64,000 nucleotides of DNA from Opisthocomus hoazin (Eukaryota; Chordata; Aves; Opisthocomiformes; Opisthocomidae). Made by a program: the position numbers and the translations under genes. Positions 1-12,400 of this stretch are shown here, piece by piece. Under the pieces are notes generated by a model. The model was not told the DNA's origin and searched no databases. It saw only the letters and a program-made list of their open reading frames with translations. The stretch is taken from the NCBI RefSeq assembly GCF_030867145.1, contig NC_134434.1, positions 8,680,001 to 8,744,000 of the forward strand. Reading direction: 5' to 3'. How positions within the stretch are numbered: the first letter of the stretch is position 1; each line of letters starts with the position of its first letter.

Positions 1-450
1 AGGCGGGCGGGGCCGGAGCGGCGGCGCCGGGATGGAGGAGGAGGGCGGCTACGGTCAGCGGGGCCGGGCGGGGCGGGGGGAGCGCCCGGGGGCGGCGGGG
101 TCCGCACCGGGCCGGGGGCGGTGGGGCGGGGCCCGGTGTGCGCAGCCGGCCGGGGCGGGCCGTGATCCGCGGGGGGGAGGGGGGGGTCCCGGTGGGGCGG
201 CCGCGGCTCTCCCGGGGGGGTGGTGGGGGGTGTTCGGGCCGCGCCGCTGCCGGGTTGGTGAGCGGGGTCTCCGGGCCGGGGCGAGGGGCGGCGGGACCCC
301 CGCCCGCGGGTGACAGCGGCTGCTCGCCCACGCGCGGCCTCCGCGGCACCGGCCGGGCGCGGCCCGGGGGCGGGGGAGGAAGCGCCGGGAGGAAACCGGT
401 GCCACGGGCAGCGCGGGAGGGGCCCCCTGCCCCCCACCCCACCCCGAGCC
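1..450 (+). promoter_or_regulatory. CYTH1: CpG-island 5' end of CYTH1
   Basis: Almost uninterrupted G+C with dense CG dinucleotides surrounds the first coding exon and continues into intron 1. Only 31 bases precede the ATG, so the transcription start and most of the promoter probably lie left of the window. No TATA box is visible, as usual for a CpG-island promoter. Confidence 0.6.
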
Positions 451-3400
451 TTCCCGGGGCTCAGCCCCCGCCTGTCCCGGCTCAGGCCATGCCCGCGGTG
501 TTGGTGCTGCCGGGCTCCGGGACCCGCTGCCCTTGGAGCTGGTGCTGCCAGGACCCGCTGCCTGCGGTGCCGGTGCTGCTCGGTTCCAGGACCCGCCGCC
601 CGTGCGCCCTCCCTCTGCCGCTCGCATTTCGTATTCAGCGCTGCCTCTGCGCCCGTCTGCGCTCGGGCGCTGCAGCCCTGATCGGCAGGCTCGCGTCGCT
701 GGTGTGCGTTGGGCGTCTCGCAAACCACCCCAGCCCGGGATCGCGTCTGCTGGGCGCGGGAGCACCCGGGGCCCGCTGCCGGGGGGGCCGAGCAGGGCGA
801 GGTGCCTGGGGGCTGCAGGGCCCCTCTCTCACGCGGGCAGATCGCTGCCCCGCTTGCCATCGTCCGGGTCCGCAGAGCGTTCCCTCCAAGCGCCCAGGAG
901 CAGGACCGGGCCCGGGGATGCTGCCTGTGCCCCAGCCCTCTGGGGCAGGCTCGGCTGGGTCAGGTTTTCTGGGCGAGGACTTTGCTGAGAGGGCGGCTGG
1001 AGCCTGTCTGGGTGAGATCTGAAACCAAGGTCCCAGCTCTGCGAGCCGCACTGGTGACCGCTCTCCCGGGAGCCGAGGTCACCCGGGCGCCACTGCTGCG
1101 GGTGACGGTGCTGCTGGCGGCAGCGCTGGCTCAGGGGCTGGCGTCCTGCCTGCCGCGGTGTTCGGTGCCGCTGGTGAGCGGCTGCTGCTCCACGCCGGGA
1201 GCGACTGCGCTCGGCAGCGGGGTGTTTGCCCTGCGAGGTGAGGCGCAAGTGCCTGGCGCTGCTGCTGCGCGGCCTGGCACGGGCGCTGTTGGATGCGGCC
1301 CATCAGCGGGAGAGCGCTGCAGGGAGCGATTCTGTGGGCAGCCGCTCGCCGCTTCCCAGAATCACCTGGAAGACGTCCCGGGCCGTCTGGCAGCACCACG
1401 AACTGCCCGTCACCACGCCGCGGAGTCACAGGGCCAGCAGCACCGCCGCCTCCAGGTCCTCCCCGCTGTCCATGCTGCGGGGACATCGTGACCTGCAGCC
1501 TTGCCGAAGCCCTGGAGCTCTGCTGGCTGGGCAGAGGCCTTGGCGTGGTGGGAGCCCGGCGGGGAGGCTCGTGCTGGTGGGGTTGTGCTGACGCCACTGT
1601 CTGCCCCGTGCCACACGGCCCCTCTCCAGCCGTCTGCCTCGGCAGAGAGCAAATCCCAGGCGAGCAGCTGGAGGCACAGATGTGGGCTCCCCCCGCTGCC
1701 GCCGGGGCCTGGGGCCGCGCTCCCACCCCTGCCCAGCATCACCCTTGGGGATGGCGGTGAGACCGATGGACCAGAGCTGACTGAGCGCGGCAGTGCGAGG
1801 GCCCACGGCTCTGGACAACGAGGCGGCCATGTCCTGGTGGGGAACTGGCCCAGCTGCTCCTGCCATGCCGAGCTGCAGCACCAGTGAGCAGCCTGCCGCG
1901 GGGAGCCCCGGCCCGTCCCGGCACCGTGTCCCGAGCCGGGCCCAGCCCCAGGGCAAGGGATTGGGCAGCACCGGTAATCCTGCGGCACCCGAGGGATTAC
2001 CGCTTGCTCTGCCCGGGGGATTAAGGGATTTCTCTAAGCAGGGCTGATGCAGCCTCCCACAAAGCGGCTTGTGCCTGGAGGTCTCGCTGTCTGGGGCGGG
2101 ATGCCCGGTGCCAGGTGGGCTGTGCGAGGTGCGGGAGATCCCCAAAGAGGGGTGGGCTCTCGGGCCCCCCCCCGGCAGGGTGGGGGTCCCCACCTGGGGG
2201 TCCCAGCCCTCTCCCTGCTGCTGGCCCGCACAGCCCGGTTTTGCTGGCGGGCCCCTTGGCGCGGGCTCAGCGGGTTCGGAGGCAGCACCTCTGCTCCGAG
2301 GGGTCTGGGGTAGGGGGCACGCACCAGCCCTATCCCCTGCATGGAGCTGGGGTGAGTTGCTGGGCTGGGGGAGCGGCTCCTCCACGGGGCCCTGGGGCTC
2401 CTGGGGGACAGCGCAGGGATGGCACCAGCTTGGAGAGCGGGGCTGGGGGCTGCGGCCGGCAGGGCTCCGGCAGCGTGTGTTGGGCAGCGGCAGGTAGCTG
2501 GTTCCTCCCAAGATGTTTGGGAGCAGAGCACGGTCAGCCACGCTGCTGCCACTCAGCAGTTACTCGGCGGGGACACAGCGGGGCCCGCGTCTCCCTCAGC
2601 AGTTGTTTCAGCCCGTCTGAGCACCGGGCTGTCGCGGCTGGGCGGGGGTCCAGAGTTTCTGCTCTGGGCCCGAGGGCGGGGGGAGGCTGCTCTCCGGGGC
2701 CCTGCTTTCCGGCGCGCAGAGGATCAGGCCCAGAGCTGCGGTTAACCTGATGCCGGGGTGTTTGTAAACACCCTGCTGCACCCAGGCAGGGTGTGAGGAT
2801 CGAGGCGGCGGCCGGGTTGCGCAGCGTGGGAGATACCGCCTGGCCCTGCCTCAAGCCAGCTGGAGCACCCACGGGTGCCCTGGCCGCGCGGGGGTTTCTC
2901 CAAATGCCGGTCCAGGCTCCGGGCAGGCGCTTGCCACACCACGTCCTGGCTCAGCCCCACCATCCCCCAGCTCCTCTCGCCAGCCGTTTCGCACCCTGGC
3001 GATGTGGCAACCACCGCTTCGGCCCTGGGGAAAGGGGAAGTGGTGCCGAAACCAGCAGGTCGGTCACGTCAGCAGCGAGCGCCCGGCTGCCCTCGCAGCC
3101 CCGCGAGCTGCCCTTCTCCTCCGCCTTTCCTCCCGTCTGCAGCCATGCTGCTCCGGCACACCAGGGTCCCCCCTGCCCCGCACCCTCCAGCCAGCGAGGG
3201 CAAGGGCGGCTTCCTCCCGGCGTGCCCTTCCCCGCTGCCGCCCCGTCAGGGCTCCAGCCTGCCCGGCTCCCGTTTCTCCTGGCTCAGCGCGTCCCAGCGC
3301 TTGCTGGCGCAGGCGAGCGGAGCTTGCTGGCTCCTGGCAGCCGGGCTGGCCGCAGGACGTGGCCTCGTGCCCCGACAGGCTCTGGGGTTTGTTACTCACA

Positions 3401-6400
3401 GCTGAGCCCTGTGCTCAGGGATCGCTCCTGTGTTGAGGGAAGGAGCTGTCGGTCTGGTTTGGGTTAGGTCAGCGCCTGGGGGGCTGGGGGGACGCAAGGG
3501 CTGGGCCTTTCCCCAGCTCTGCAGCTGCCTCTGAGGTGGAGATCTGGGGCAGGACCCCCCCAGTTCCTGCTGCAGAAGCCCCCCGTGCCCCAGGCCTGCG
3601 GCAGAGCGGGCGGCGCAGCCGTTGCTGCCAGGGCATGCCCGGAGCTCAGCCGTCTGGCCGGCGTCGCCGGGGGCTGGCAGCGGGCCTGCCCATGCGCGGC
3701 ACGTGGGGCACGCTGAGCCTGCCGGCGCTGTGCTGGGACCTGGGCGCTGTGCCCCACGAGCGGGGGCCGCGGCGGCACCCCCCGCTCCCCGCGCCTCGCC
3801 GGAGCCGCCTTGTCTCTTGGTGCACCTTCCCGTATGCAGCGCTGGTTGCTACGCGACCGCCGGCTCCTGATGCTTAATGCTCTAATACGGAGGGATAAAG
3901 CCACTCTAAAAATACCCCGCTGCTGGCCCCCCGCGGGGGAAAGGGGGCTGGGGGGGTCAGGCGGCCCGGGACGGGGGGGCTGCCAGGGACTTCCCAAACT
4001 CCCCGTCCTCCAAGTGGCTTTGAGCCGCCGGCCGGAGCACCGGGAGCGGAGCTGGTGTGCAGGCACGGAGCGGCGGGGATTGGCTGGGGCTGGCGCGTGG
4101 GCTCCTGCGGCTGGAGCTCCCCTGCCAGAGCCGCCTTCCCCGGCTCCAGCCGAGCGGGGAGTCCTCCAGCTCCCCTGCCTGCACCCTGCACGCGGGCCCT
4201 GGCACCCGGCCTCCTGCCGCCGAGCCACCCAGCGCCTGCCCGGCCTCGCCTGCCCCGTCGGACCCGGCAGCGTCCTGCACCGGCCTCTGCAGCATGGGGA
4301 CGGTCAGCGAGCTCTGTGCCTCCAGCTTCCAGGCCTTCCTCTGCCCCTCGGTGGCTGCCAAGCCAGGTAGGCGCTTCGTGCCCTCCCCTCTGCTCGCCTG
4401 GGTTCCCCGTCCCCGTGGCAGACGTGGCAGTGCCCGCAGCTCCGGCTCCATATGGCTCCTGCCGCCGGCGGCACAGACCGTCCTCGCCGCCTCGCCGCCT
4501 CCGTCCCCCGCGCACAGCCGGCCTCCGCAGGCTCGGGCCGCTGCAAGCGCTGAGCCCCGGCAGGATGGTCAGGCGCTGGGCTGCCTCGCGCGGCTTTGCC
4601 CCGTGCCAGGGCGAGCACGGCGTCGGGACCGGGGTGCTCGGGAGCCGCTGGCAGCGGCCGTGGGGAGGAAGCCCCCAGCCCGGTGCGGCTGCGACAGGTC
4701 CTGCCCCAGCCCCTCGAGCCCTGCGGTGGGCGATGCGCAGCCAGCGTGTGTGTGGCTGCGAGCACAGCTCGGGGCGTTTCTCTGCAAACCCCGATCTGCG
4801 CAGGGCAGCCCAGCGCCTGCTGCACTGGGGCTGCTGGTGGGGACTGGCCGCCCGCGCAGACTGCCGCTGTCTGGGGGTGGCTGTGCCTGGGGGTGGCTGT
4901 GCCTGGGGGTGGCTGGTGGTGCGAGGCCTCCGGCCGGCCCTGCGCCCTGCTGAGGCCGAGCAGCAGCCGGCTCGGCTCTGCCTGAGGCCCAGCGCAGTGA
5001 ACGGTGCGGAGAGCAAGCACGGTGCCAGCCGGGCTGCGCTCCCGCTCGGTGTGTAGGGGCATGGCCAAGCTGGCGCTCGCCTGGCCACGCCGCGTGCGGG
5101 GGCTCCGTGCGTGGGGATGTGGGAGCCTGGAGCTGCCGGGGAGCGAGGCAGCGGCCGTGGACGTGGGTTCCCTGCCAGGCTCTGGGCACGGGGGTGACGG
5201 GCAGGGCAATGCCGAAGCGGCACGAGGGCCCTGGCTGGCTGCGGGCGCAGGGCCCGGCCGCCTGGGAGGGTCTTTCCTGCAGCCGCCCGTCCCCAAACCC
5301 TCCTCCTGACGCGCCTCGGCCGTCGGTGGGGAAGGACAGGGCTGATGCAACCCAGGATGCGCACGCGGCGCGGTGAAAACAGGATGTGGTGTGCTGAGGC
5401 GGGCAGGAAGTTTCTGGGGGCCCCCCGGGCCCCCCAGCCGCGGGCACGGCAGGAGCGGGCAGCACTCTGGGCTCGTCCCCGTCGTCTGCCTGAACCCAGT
5501 GCCTCTGCCCCTCCGGCGCGGTGTGGGCCGGCGGGAGGACCGGCCGGCACTGCAGCGCAGCGGGGGGCTGAAGGGCTGGCGGGAGGCTTCCGAAGCCCCC
5601 ATCCTCCCCTCGCTCTGCAGCCGGCGTGCCGGGGGCCGTTCCTCCATCTCACGCTGTCAAGCAGGATTTAGCTGAGTCAAGGTGGCCGAGGCTCACGCGG
5701 CCTCGCCAGGCAGCTGACGGCAGCATGGGGACTTGCGGGGGGTTTGCTCCCGCTGCAGGCACGGCCCCCCGGCCCCTGCCACGCGGTGGTCCCGCACGGA
5801 GCGGTGGGGTCCATGCAGGCACCCCAGAGCAAGGGGGCAAGGCAGTGGGGAGCAACCTCACACCAGGGCAGCATCGCTCCTGGCCTGGCTCGTGATCCCC
5901 GTGCTGGTCCCGTGAGCTGCCGGGGAGGCTGCGGAGGCGGCCGGCACCAGTGGTCCCCACAGCCCTCCCAGTGCTTCCCGGGCTCGGTCCCTGGGCCGGC
6001 AGTGGGGCGGTGGGGGCAGGGTCAGGGGTCGGCTGGGGTGGGGGCCCCGCTGATGGAGGGGACCCCCGCGATGCTGCAGCGAGCTCGGTGGGCCGGGCCG
6101 AGCGCGGGCGGGCAGCCCCCAGCCCCCGGCGCCGGCCTGCCCGGGACCCCCGGCCCGGGACCCCCCCGGCTCCCGCCCGGCCGGCAGCGGAGGGGTTAAG
6201 GCGGCGGCGGCCCGGGGCTGGCTGCGGCGGGGCCGGGCGGGGCCGGGGCCGCTCCCGGGGCCTCTCCCGGGGCCGCCCCGGCGCTCATTGGCGCGGCGCG
6301 GCCCTGACTCACCGGGAGCGCCGGGAGCCCGGTCCGCCATGGTGCTGCGGGCGGGGGGCGGCGGTGAGCGCGGCGCGGGGGCGGGCGGGGGCGGGGGGCG

Positions 6401-9400
6401 GCTCCGAGGCCGCTGGGGGGGGCGAGCGCGGGGGGCGAGCGCGGCCTCTGCGCATGGCGGGGGCTTCGCGCTGGGCACGGCAGCGCTGGGGGACGTTCTG
6501 CTGTCACTGCTGCTGCCACTGCTCCCGCTGCCCCCACTGCTGCTGCTGCTTCCACTGCTGCTCCCACTGCTCCCGCTGCTGCTCCTACTGCTCCCCTGCT
6601 CCTGCTGCTGCTGCTGCCCCCGCTGCTCCTCCTACTGCTCCCCTGCTCCTCCTACTGCTCCCCTGCTCCTGCTGCTGCTGCTCCTGCTGCCCCCACTGCT
6701 GCTGCTCCCGCTGCTGCTCCCACTGCTGCAGCTGCTCCCAGCTGCCACAGGCCCAACAACCCCGGTCAGACGGATGGACCCTCCCGGTGCCCCTTGCTGC
6801 CCTCCTGCTGACCCTGTGCGGGGTCCCTGGGCCCGGCTGCCGGCAGCAGGAGCTGCGGGAGCCCCTGGGCCCCCTGCGCTGGGCCCTCGTGCTGGCAGGG
6901 AGCCGGGCTGGGGTCCCGCAGTCCCTGTGGGTGGCTGTGGCCCAGCTCCTGTGCCGGGATGAAGCCGGGGCAGCGAGCACCTGCTCCGGCCTCCCTTCCC
7001 CTGCAGCCCGCGGCGAGGCTCGCTGGCCTCGGGAGCCGTTTGGTCTCCGCTCGGCGCTGCGGGCTGGGTGTTAGCGCGCTGGGGAAGGGTTAATGCCCTC
7101 TTCCTTCCCCAGAAAAGCTCTTGCGTCTGGGGTTTCTCTTCCTCCGGCTGTTGCTGACATGGCTGGGCTGGTGTCACGAGTGCTCGCCCTCCACCGCAGC
7201 AGCGCAGGCGGGGAGGGACCTTCCCAGGCTCCGGTACAGACCCGCCGGCCTCTCCGCCCTGCAGCATCTTGTCCTCTGCTGCGCCTGCCCCGGGGCCTGC
7301 CAGCACCCCTGCCCAGGGGGAGCCACGCTGCTGCTGCTGGGGCTCGCTTTGCTGGCTCCAGCCTCCAGCCCTCGGCCGGCTCACCTCGGGGCAGGTGAGC
7401 CAGCCTGGCTCCGAATTTCACCTCCCCTGCGGCCGTGGTGGGGCGGGAGGGTCCTGCAGTGCCCACTGCAGCCCGGGGACTCCGAGGTTTCTGTGTCTGG
7501 CAACGGGCTGCGATGCAGCTCAGCCCTCCGCAGCCGGGCTGGGCGTGCCGGGTGCCCTGGGCGCCGCGCAGGGGGGTGAGCGCCTGCAGGAACGGCTCTG
7601 GGGCACATGAGAGGTGCTTGGACGTAAGGCAAGGCCTCCGATATTTGAAGTTTAAATGACTTTCAGCCTGGTGCTGCGGGCTGGGTTGTCTGGTTCACAC
7701 TGCCCAGCGTCGGAGGCTGGAAGTGCTGGGAAGCGTTGCTGCGGTGCCTGGAGGGACGGTGTCGCAAGCCGAGGCTGCCTCCGGCCTTGGTGCGGGGGGG
7801 GATTTTTGCGAAGGAGGAAGCTTGTCAGAAAGCCCGAGCGCAGCCAGGAAAGTGCTGAGCTCAGAGATTCGGTTTGCGTCGTCGCGATTGCCCCAGGGGC
7901 GCGTGCGGCTCCCACGGGGGAGGCGGCCGTTCGGGGAGAGCCGATGGGCGGCCGAGGACGGCGCCGGTCCGAAGGCCGTGGCGTCCCTGGGTGCTGGTAC
8001 GGGGTGGGCGGCCGTGCTGGGGACGCTCCGGGTGGGTCGGGGCTGGTGGTAGTGGTGGCCTGGAGACCGCGGCTGCGCGCGGGGCCTCGGCAGAGCGGAG
8101 CGGTGATGTTGGAGGAGCCCCTGCAGGCTCCTGTCCCCGGCACCCCCAGGGCAGAGGCGAGCCAGGGGGACGGGAGGGAGCAGGGATGGGGTGCTGTGTT
8201 GCTGCGGAGCGGGAGGTCACGCGCCGGGGAGCAGCAGGAATGTCCCGGGAGCTGCTGGGCTCCGGAGCGAGGGGGGGTGAGCGGTGGCCTGGGGGTGGTG
8301 TGGGGGTGGGGGTGCCTGGCTGCAGTGGGGTGATGGGGAGCTGACAGGGTGCAGGTGAGTTTGTCCGGAGGGTGCACCCGCTCCGGGCCCTGGCTCGGAA
8401 GGAGGGATCCAGCGCAGAGGGGGCTGCGAGGGCGGCAGGAGCTGGTTTCCACTGGGGCTGGCCCGGTGCGGCAGAGCCACCTGCGGGTCTCCAGGTCCCT
8501 GCAGAACCCGGTGCCATGGGGCACAGCAGGGACCAGGACAGGCACCGGCACTGGCTCGGCTGGGGTAGAGCGGAGTTAAACGGGACTTGCCGGGACCAGG
8601 GGTCAGAGCCCTGGAGCTGGACCAGGGGCCGTGCCAGTCCTCGCTGCCCAGCCGCCGCGGGCTGAATCAGCAAGAGCCGACGGTGCCCGGCTCCCCCGCT
8701 GCAGCCGCTGCCCGGCCGGGCGATGCCCTGGCCTCGCATTCCGCGCGTGCCGGCGGTGGCACTTGGCCGCTGTGTGGGGCCGGGGGGACTGCTCGCCCAC
8801 CCGGCGGCTCCGGGCACCCGGCAGCTCCCCATCCGAGCTCCTGACGGGCCGTGGGCTGCCAGCTGGGAGCAGAGCCTGTGCCTGGAACCTGCCGGGGACG
8901 ATTGCCATGGCCACGCGCGCTGACCTGTCCATGTCTCTGCTCAGTGCCCAGTGACCTGACCCCGGAGGAGTGCCAGGAGCTGGAGAACATCCGCCGCCGC
9001 AAGCAGGAGCTGCTGGCTGACATACAGGTGTGACGCTGAGGGCCACCGCCTGCCTGCACAACTCCCTTGTCCTGGGCACGGCAGCCTCGTGCCAGGGGCT
9101 GTCCCCTGGGAAGCAGGGGACAATCTCCCTGCCACTGGGCAGGGTCCCTGCAGCCCCATCCAGGGTCCCTCGCCCCGCTGCTGGGACAGGGCAGGGTGGC
9201 CCGGGGGAGGCGGGGAGCACAGGCTGTCCGTAACGGCCGTGGGATTGGGGTGCAGTGCCCCAGACCTGCAGAGCCTGGGCAGGAGCAGCCCAGCCAGGGC
9301 CGTGGGTCGGGTTTGTGCCCCTGTCCCCTTTCCTGGCCAGCTCCTGGCCCCTCGCAGCCCGGGGGGCTCTCGGGAACCTTCAGGCGCAGGAGATGAGAGC

Positions 9401-12400
9401 TGCTGGGACCGCAGGGTGAGCTGGGCAGACGGCAGCGGCCGCTGCAGGGAGCCTGCGATCTGCCGCCCCGCTGCCCAACTGCACCGCCTCTGCGGGGCTG
9501 GGGCTGGGGTCCCGGGGAAACGGGCCCGGGCTGAGGCAGCCGCAGCTTCTCCTTGCGCCCTGCAGAGCTCCGGGCCGTGCGCTCGTGCCATTCCCTGCGG
9601 CCCAGGGCACCGGCGTCGCCGTGCCAGCCCCTTCCTGGCACGGGCAGGGACTGTGTGTCTGGGCCAGGCCACTGCCCTGGCAAGCGACCGCGAGGCCAGT
9701 GCTCATCTGGGACACTCATCAGCCGTGTCCCTGATTAAGGCAGCAGAGGCTAATTACGGCCACATGCTGGGCACGATCTAAAAGGATTAGGGGGTAATTT
9801 TGTTAACCTCTGAATCTCTTCCTTCCTGCAGGCTCGCAGCATGGCGATGCCGCAGGGGGATTAGCAGCGGGGCGCAGCCAACCCCCTCCACGAGTGCCCC
9901 CCCCCCCCCGAGCTGGTTCAGCCCCGGGGCAGCTCTCGGGGTGGGAAGGAGGGGAGGAAGGAGAGGCTGCCAGGGCGTGCTGCGGGAATGGCCCTGGAGC
10001 CTGCTCCTGCCTCCTGGAGCCGCGGGATGCCCTGCCTGCTCTGGGAAGGGGGACGGAGGGGCAGTCCTGGCTGGTGGCCGGGGGGCTGGAGGGTCTGGGA
10101 GGGCGGGAGGCAGCTCCTTTCTCAGCGTGCTCTCTCCCCTCAGCGACTGAAAGATGAGATAGCAGAAGTGACGAATGAGATCGAGAACCTGGGGTCCACG
10201 GAGGAGAGGTGAGTCCTCTGCTGTCGCAGGGTCCCGGCAGAGCCTCTGCTGAGCCCCCTCCCCTGGGTGCTGGCTTTCTCGGCTGCGGAGCGGTGCAGCC
10301 CCATCCCGTGGGTGCTGGTGGCTTTCCCAGGCACTCTGAATTCCGTGGAGCGGTAGCCGGGTCCCAGGCTGACCTGCTGCTCCAAAGGTCTGTTTTTCCA
10401 GGCCTCAGCCCCTCTGTCTGGCCGCAGCGACTTTGTCGGACTTTGTTATTCTGAGCTGGCGCAGGCGGTGCCAGCCTGGGATTAGGGGCTCCCGGCAGCC
10501 GGCGGGAGCTGACTCCCAGCATCGTTTCCAATCACCCGCTGGGGCATGAAGGCTGTCACCCTCACGCTGGCCCCACTGGGACATGAAGGCTGCTCTCCCC
10601 AGAGCCCCGCCGCACCCAGCCTCCCCCTGTGCAGGGGGCCCTGCCGGGACGCTGTGCCCGGCACCCCTTCTGCGCGGGGTGACCCCATGGGGGGCCGAGA
10701 GCAGCCCCGTGCCGCTCTGCCGCGGCGTGGGGCAGAGCCGTGGAGCGGTGTGCCAGCTTCGCCCCGCGCAGGCTTGGCACGGGAGCCCTGGCCGCCTGGA
10801 AGCTGCTCGGCTCCCGTTGGGTCCGGGCTGACCCCCGCCGCGGTGGTCTGCCCGGGGGCGAGGGGCCGGGCAGGGGGCAGCCGCGTCCCTCCTGGGCGCT
10901 CAGAGCTGCTGTGTGCCGCACAGGAAGAACATGCAGAGGAACAAGCAGGTGGCCATGGGCAGGAAGAAGTTCAACATGGATCCCAAGAAGGTACTGCGGG
11001 GTGCGCAGGGTGGGGAGCGGGGCAGTTCACCGGCCCGTCTGGGGCCACGCCGGGCTCGGCCACCTCGCAGCCCAGAGGGCTGGCTGCCCGCCGGGGCCAT
11101 GGCCGGGGCTGGGGGGCAGCGGGCGGGCTGGTGGGGTCAGCAGCACCTCGTACCGCTCCAGGGCATCCAGTTCCTGATCGAGAACGACCTGCTGAAGAAC
11201 ACGTGCGAGGATATCGCGCAGTTCCTGTACAAGGGAGAGGGCCTCAACAAGACGGCCATCGGTGACTACCTGGGCGAGAGGTGCGCTGCCCTGGGGCGGC
11301 TCCCGGGGCGCCTGGGCTCTTGCCGCCGGGGAGACGGGACGCCGCGCGCCTGGAGCTGACGGGGAGCTGGGGGGCACAGGGGGAGCTGGGGGGGCTACAC
11401 GGGGAGCTGGGGGCTACACAGGGAGCTGGGGGGGCTACACAGGGAGCTGGGGGGCACAGGGGGAGCTGGGGGGGCACAGGGGGAGCTGGGGGCTACACGG
11501 GGAGCTGGGGGGGCACAAGGGGAGCTGGGGGGGCTACACGGGTAGCTGGGGGGCACAGGGGGAGCTGGGGGGGCTACACGGGGAGCTGGGGACCCGGAGT
11601 GCCAGGGCCAGCTCTGGGGCTGTTCGATCCATGGCTGGCGCTTGTTTGTGTGCAAACAGCCCGGGACTCGAGCGGGGGCGGCTGCAGGTGTCCCCCCACA
11701 GACGAGCGGAGCCTGGAGGGGGTGGGGGGGCGCGGGGCTGCTCGGCAGTCACAGGACTTGCTGATCAGGCGTCCCTCGTGCTCTGTTCCCGCAGGGACGA
11801 GTTCAACATCCAAGTCCTGCATGCCTTCGTGGAGCTGCACGAGTTCACCGACCTCAACCTCGTGCAGGCGCTGCGGTGAGCGAAGGGGCCGGGAGCCGGG
11901 CTGTGTCCCGGCGGGGGGCTGGAGGGCGCGGGGGTCCTGGAGCCGCGCGACGCCTCGCTCTCCGCAGGCAGTTCCTGTGGAGCTTCCGGCTGCCCGGGGA
12001 GGCGCAGAAGATCGACCGGATGATGGAGGCCTTCGCCCAGCGGTACTGCCAGTGCAACCCCGGCGTCTTCCAGTCCACAGGTGAGCGCGGGCCCCGGCCC
12101 CCCTCCCCGGCCCCCCTGCCTCGCGGCTGACTCCCCTCTGCCCCTGCAGACACCTGCTACGTGCTCTCCTTCGCTATCATCATGCTGAACACCAGCCTGC
12201 ACAACCCCAACGTCAAGGACAAACCCACAGCGGAGCGCTTCATCGCCATGAACCGGGGCATCAACGATGGGGGGGACCTACCTGAGGAGCTGCTCCGGGT
12301 GAGGGCTGGGACGCGGAGGGGCCAGGGCTGGGCTGCGGGGCCGGCGTCCCACAGGGCTCCGGGGCAGAGCGGAGCTGACTCCACGTATTGTTGTACCAGA

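Larger units (their letters stand above)
54..8944 (+). other. CYTH1: CYTH1 intron 1 (8.9 kb)
   Basis: The intron starts with gtcagc and ends ctctgctcag. It is very GC-rich, which explains the many long open frames on both strands; none resembles a known protein. Two things inside stand out and are listed separately: a second CpG-rich promoter-like patch with a phase-compatible first exon, and an adjoining CTG/CTC-rich low-complexity tract. Nothing else recognisable was found. Confidence 0.8.

Noticed and set aside
6288-6962. Leucine-rich protein with a signal-like hydrophobic run
   Set aside because: A CTG/CTC tract read in frame. Only the first eight codons, bounded by a donor, are kept as a candidate alternative first exon.
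55-7384. Many open frames of 100-370 codons on both strands across CYTH1 intron 1
   Set aside because: Composition is extremely GC-rich, so stops are rare. The translations are Pro/Ala/Gly/Arg-rich without domains, and splice-bounded CYTH1 exons explain the locus.
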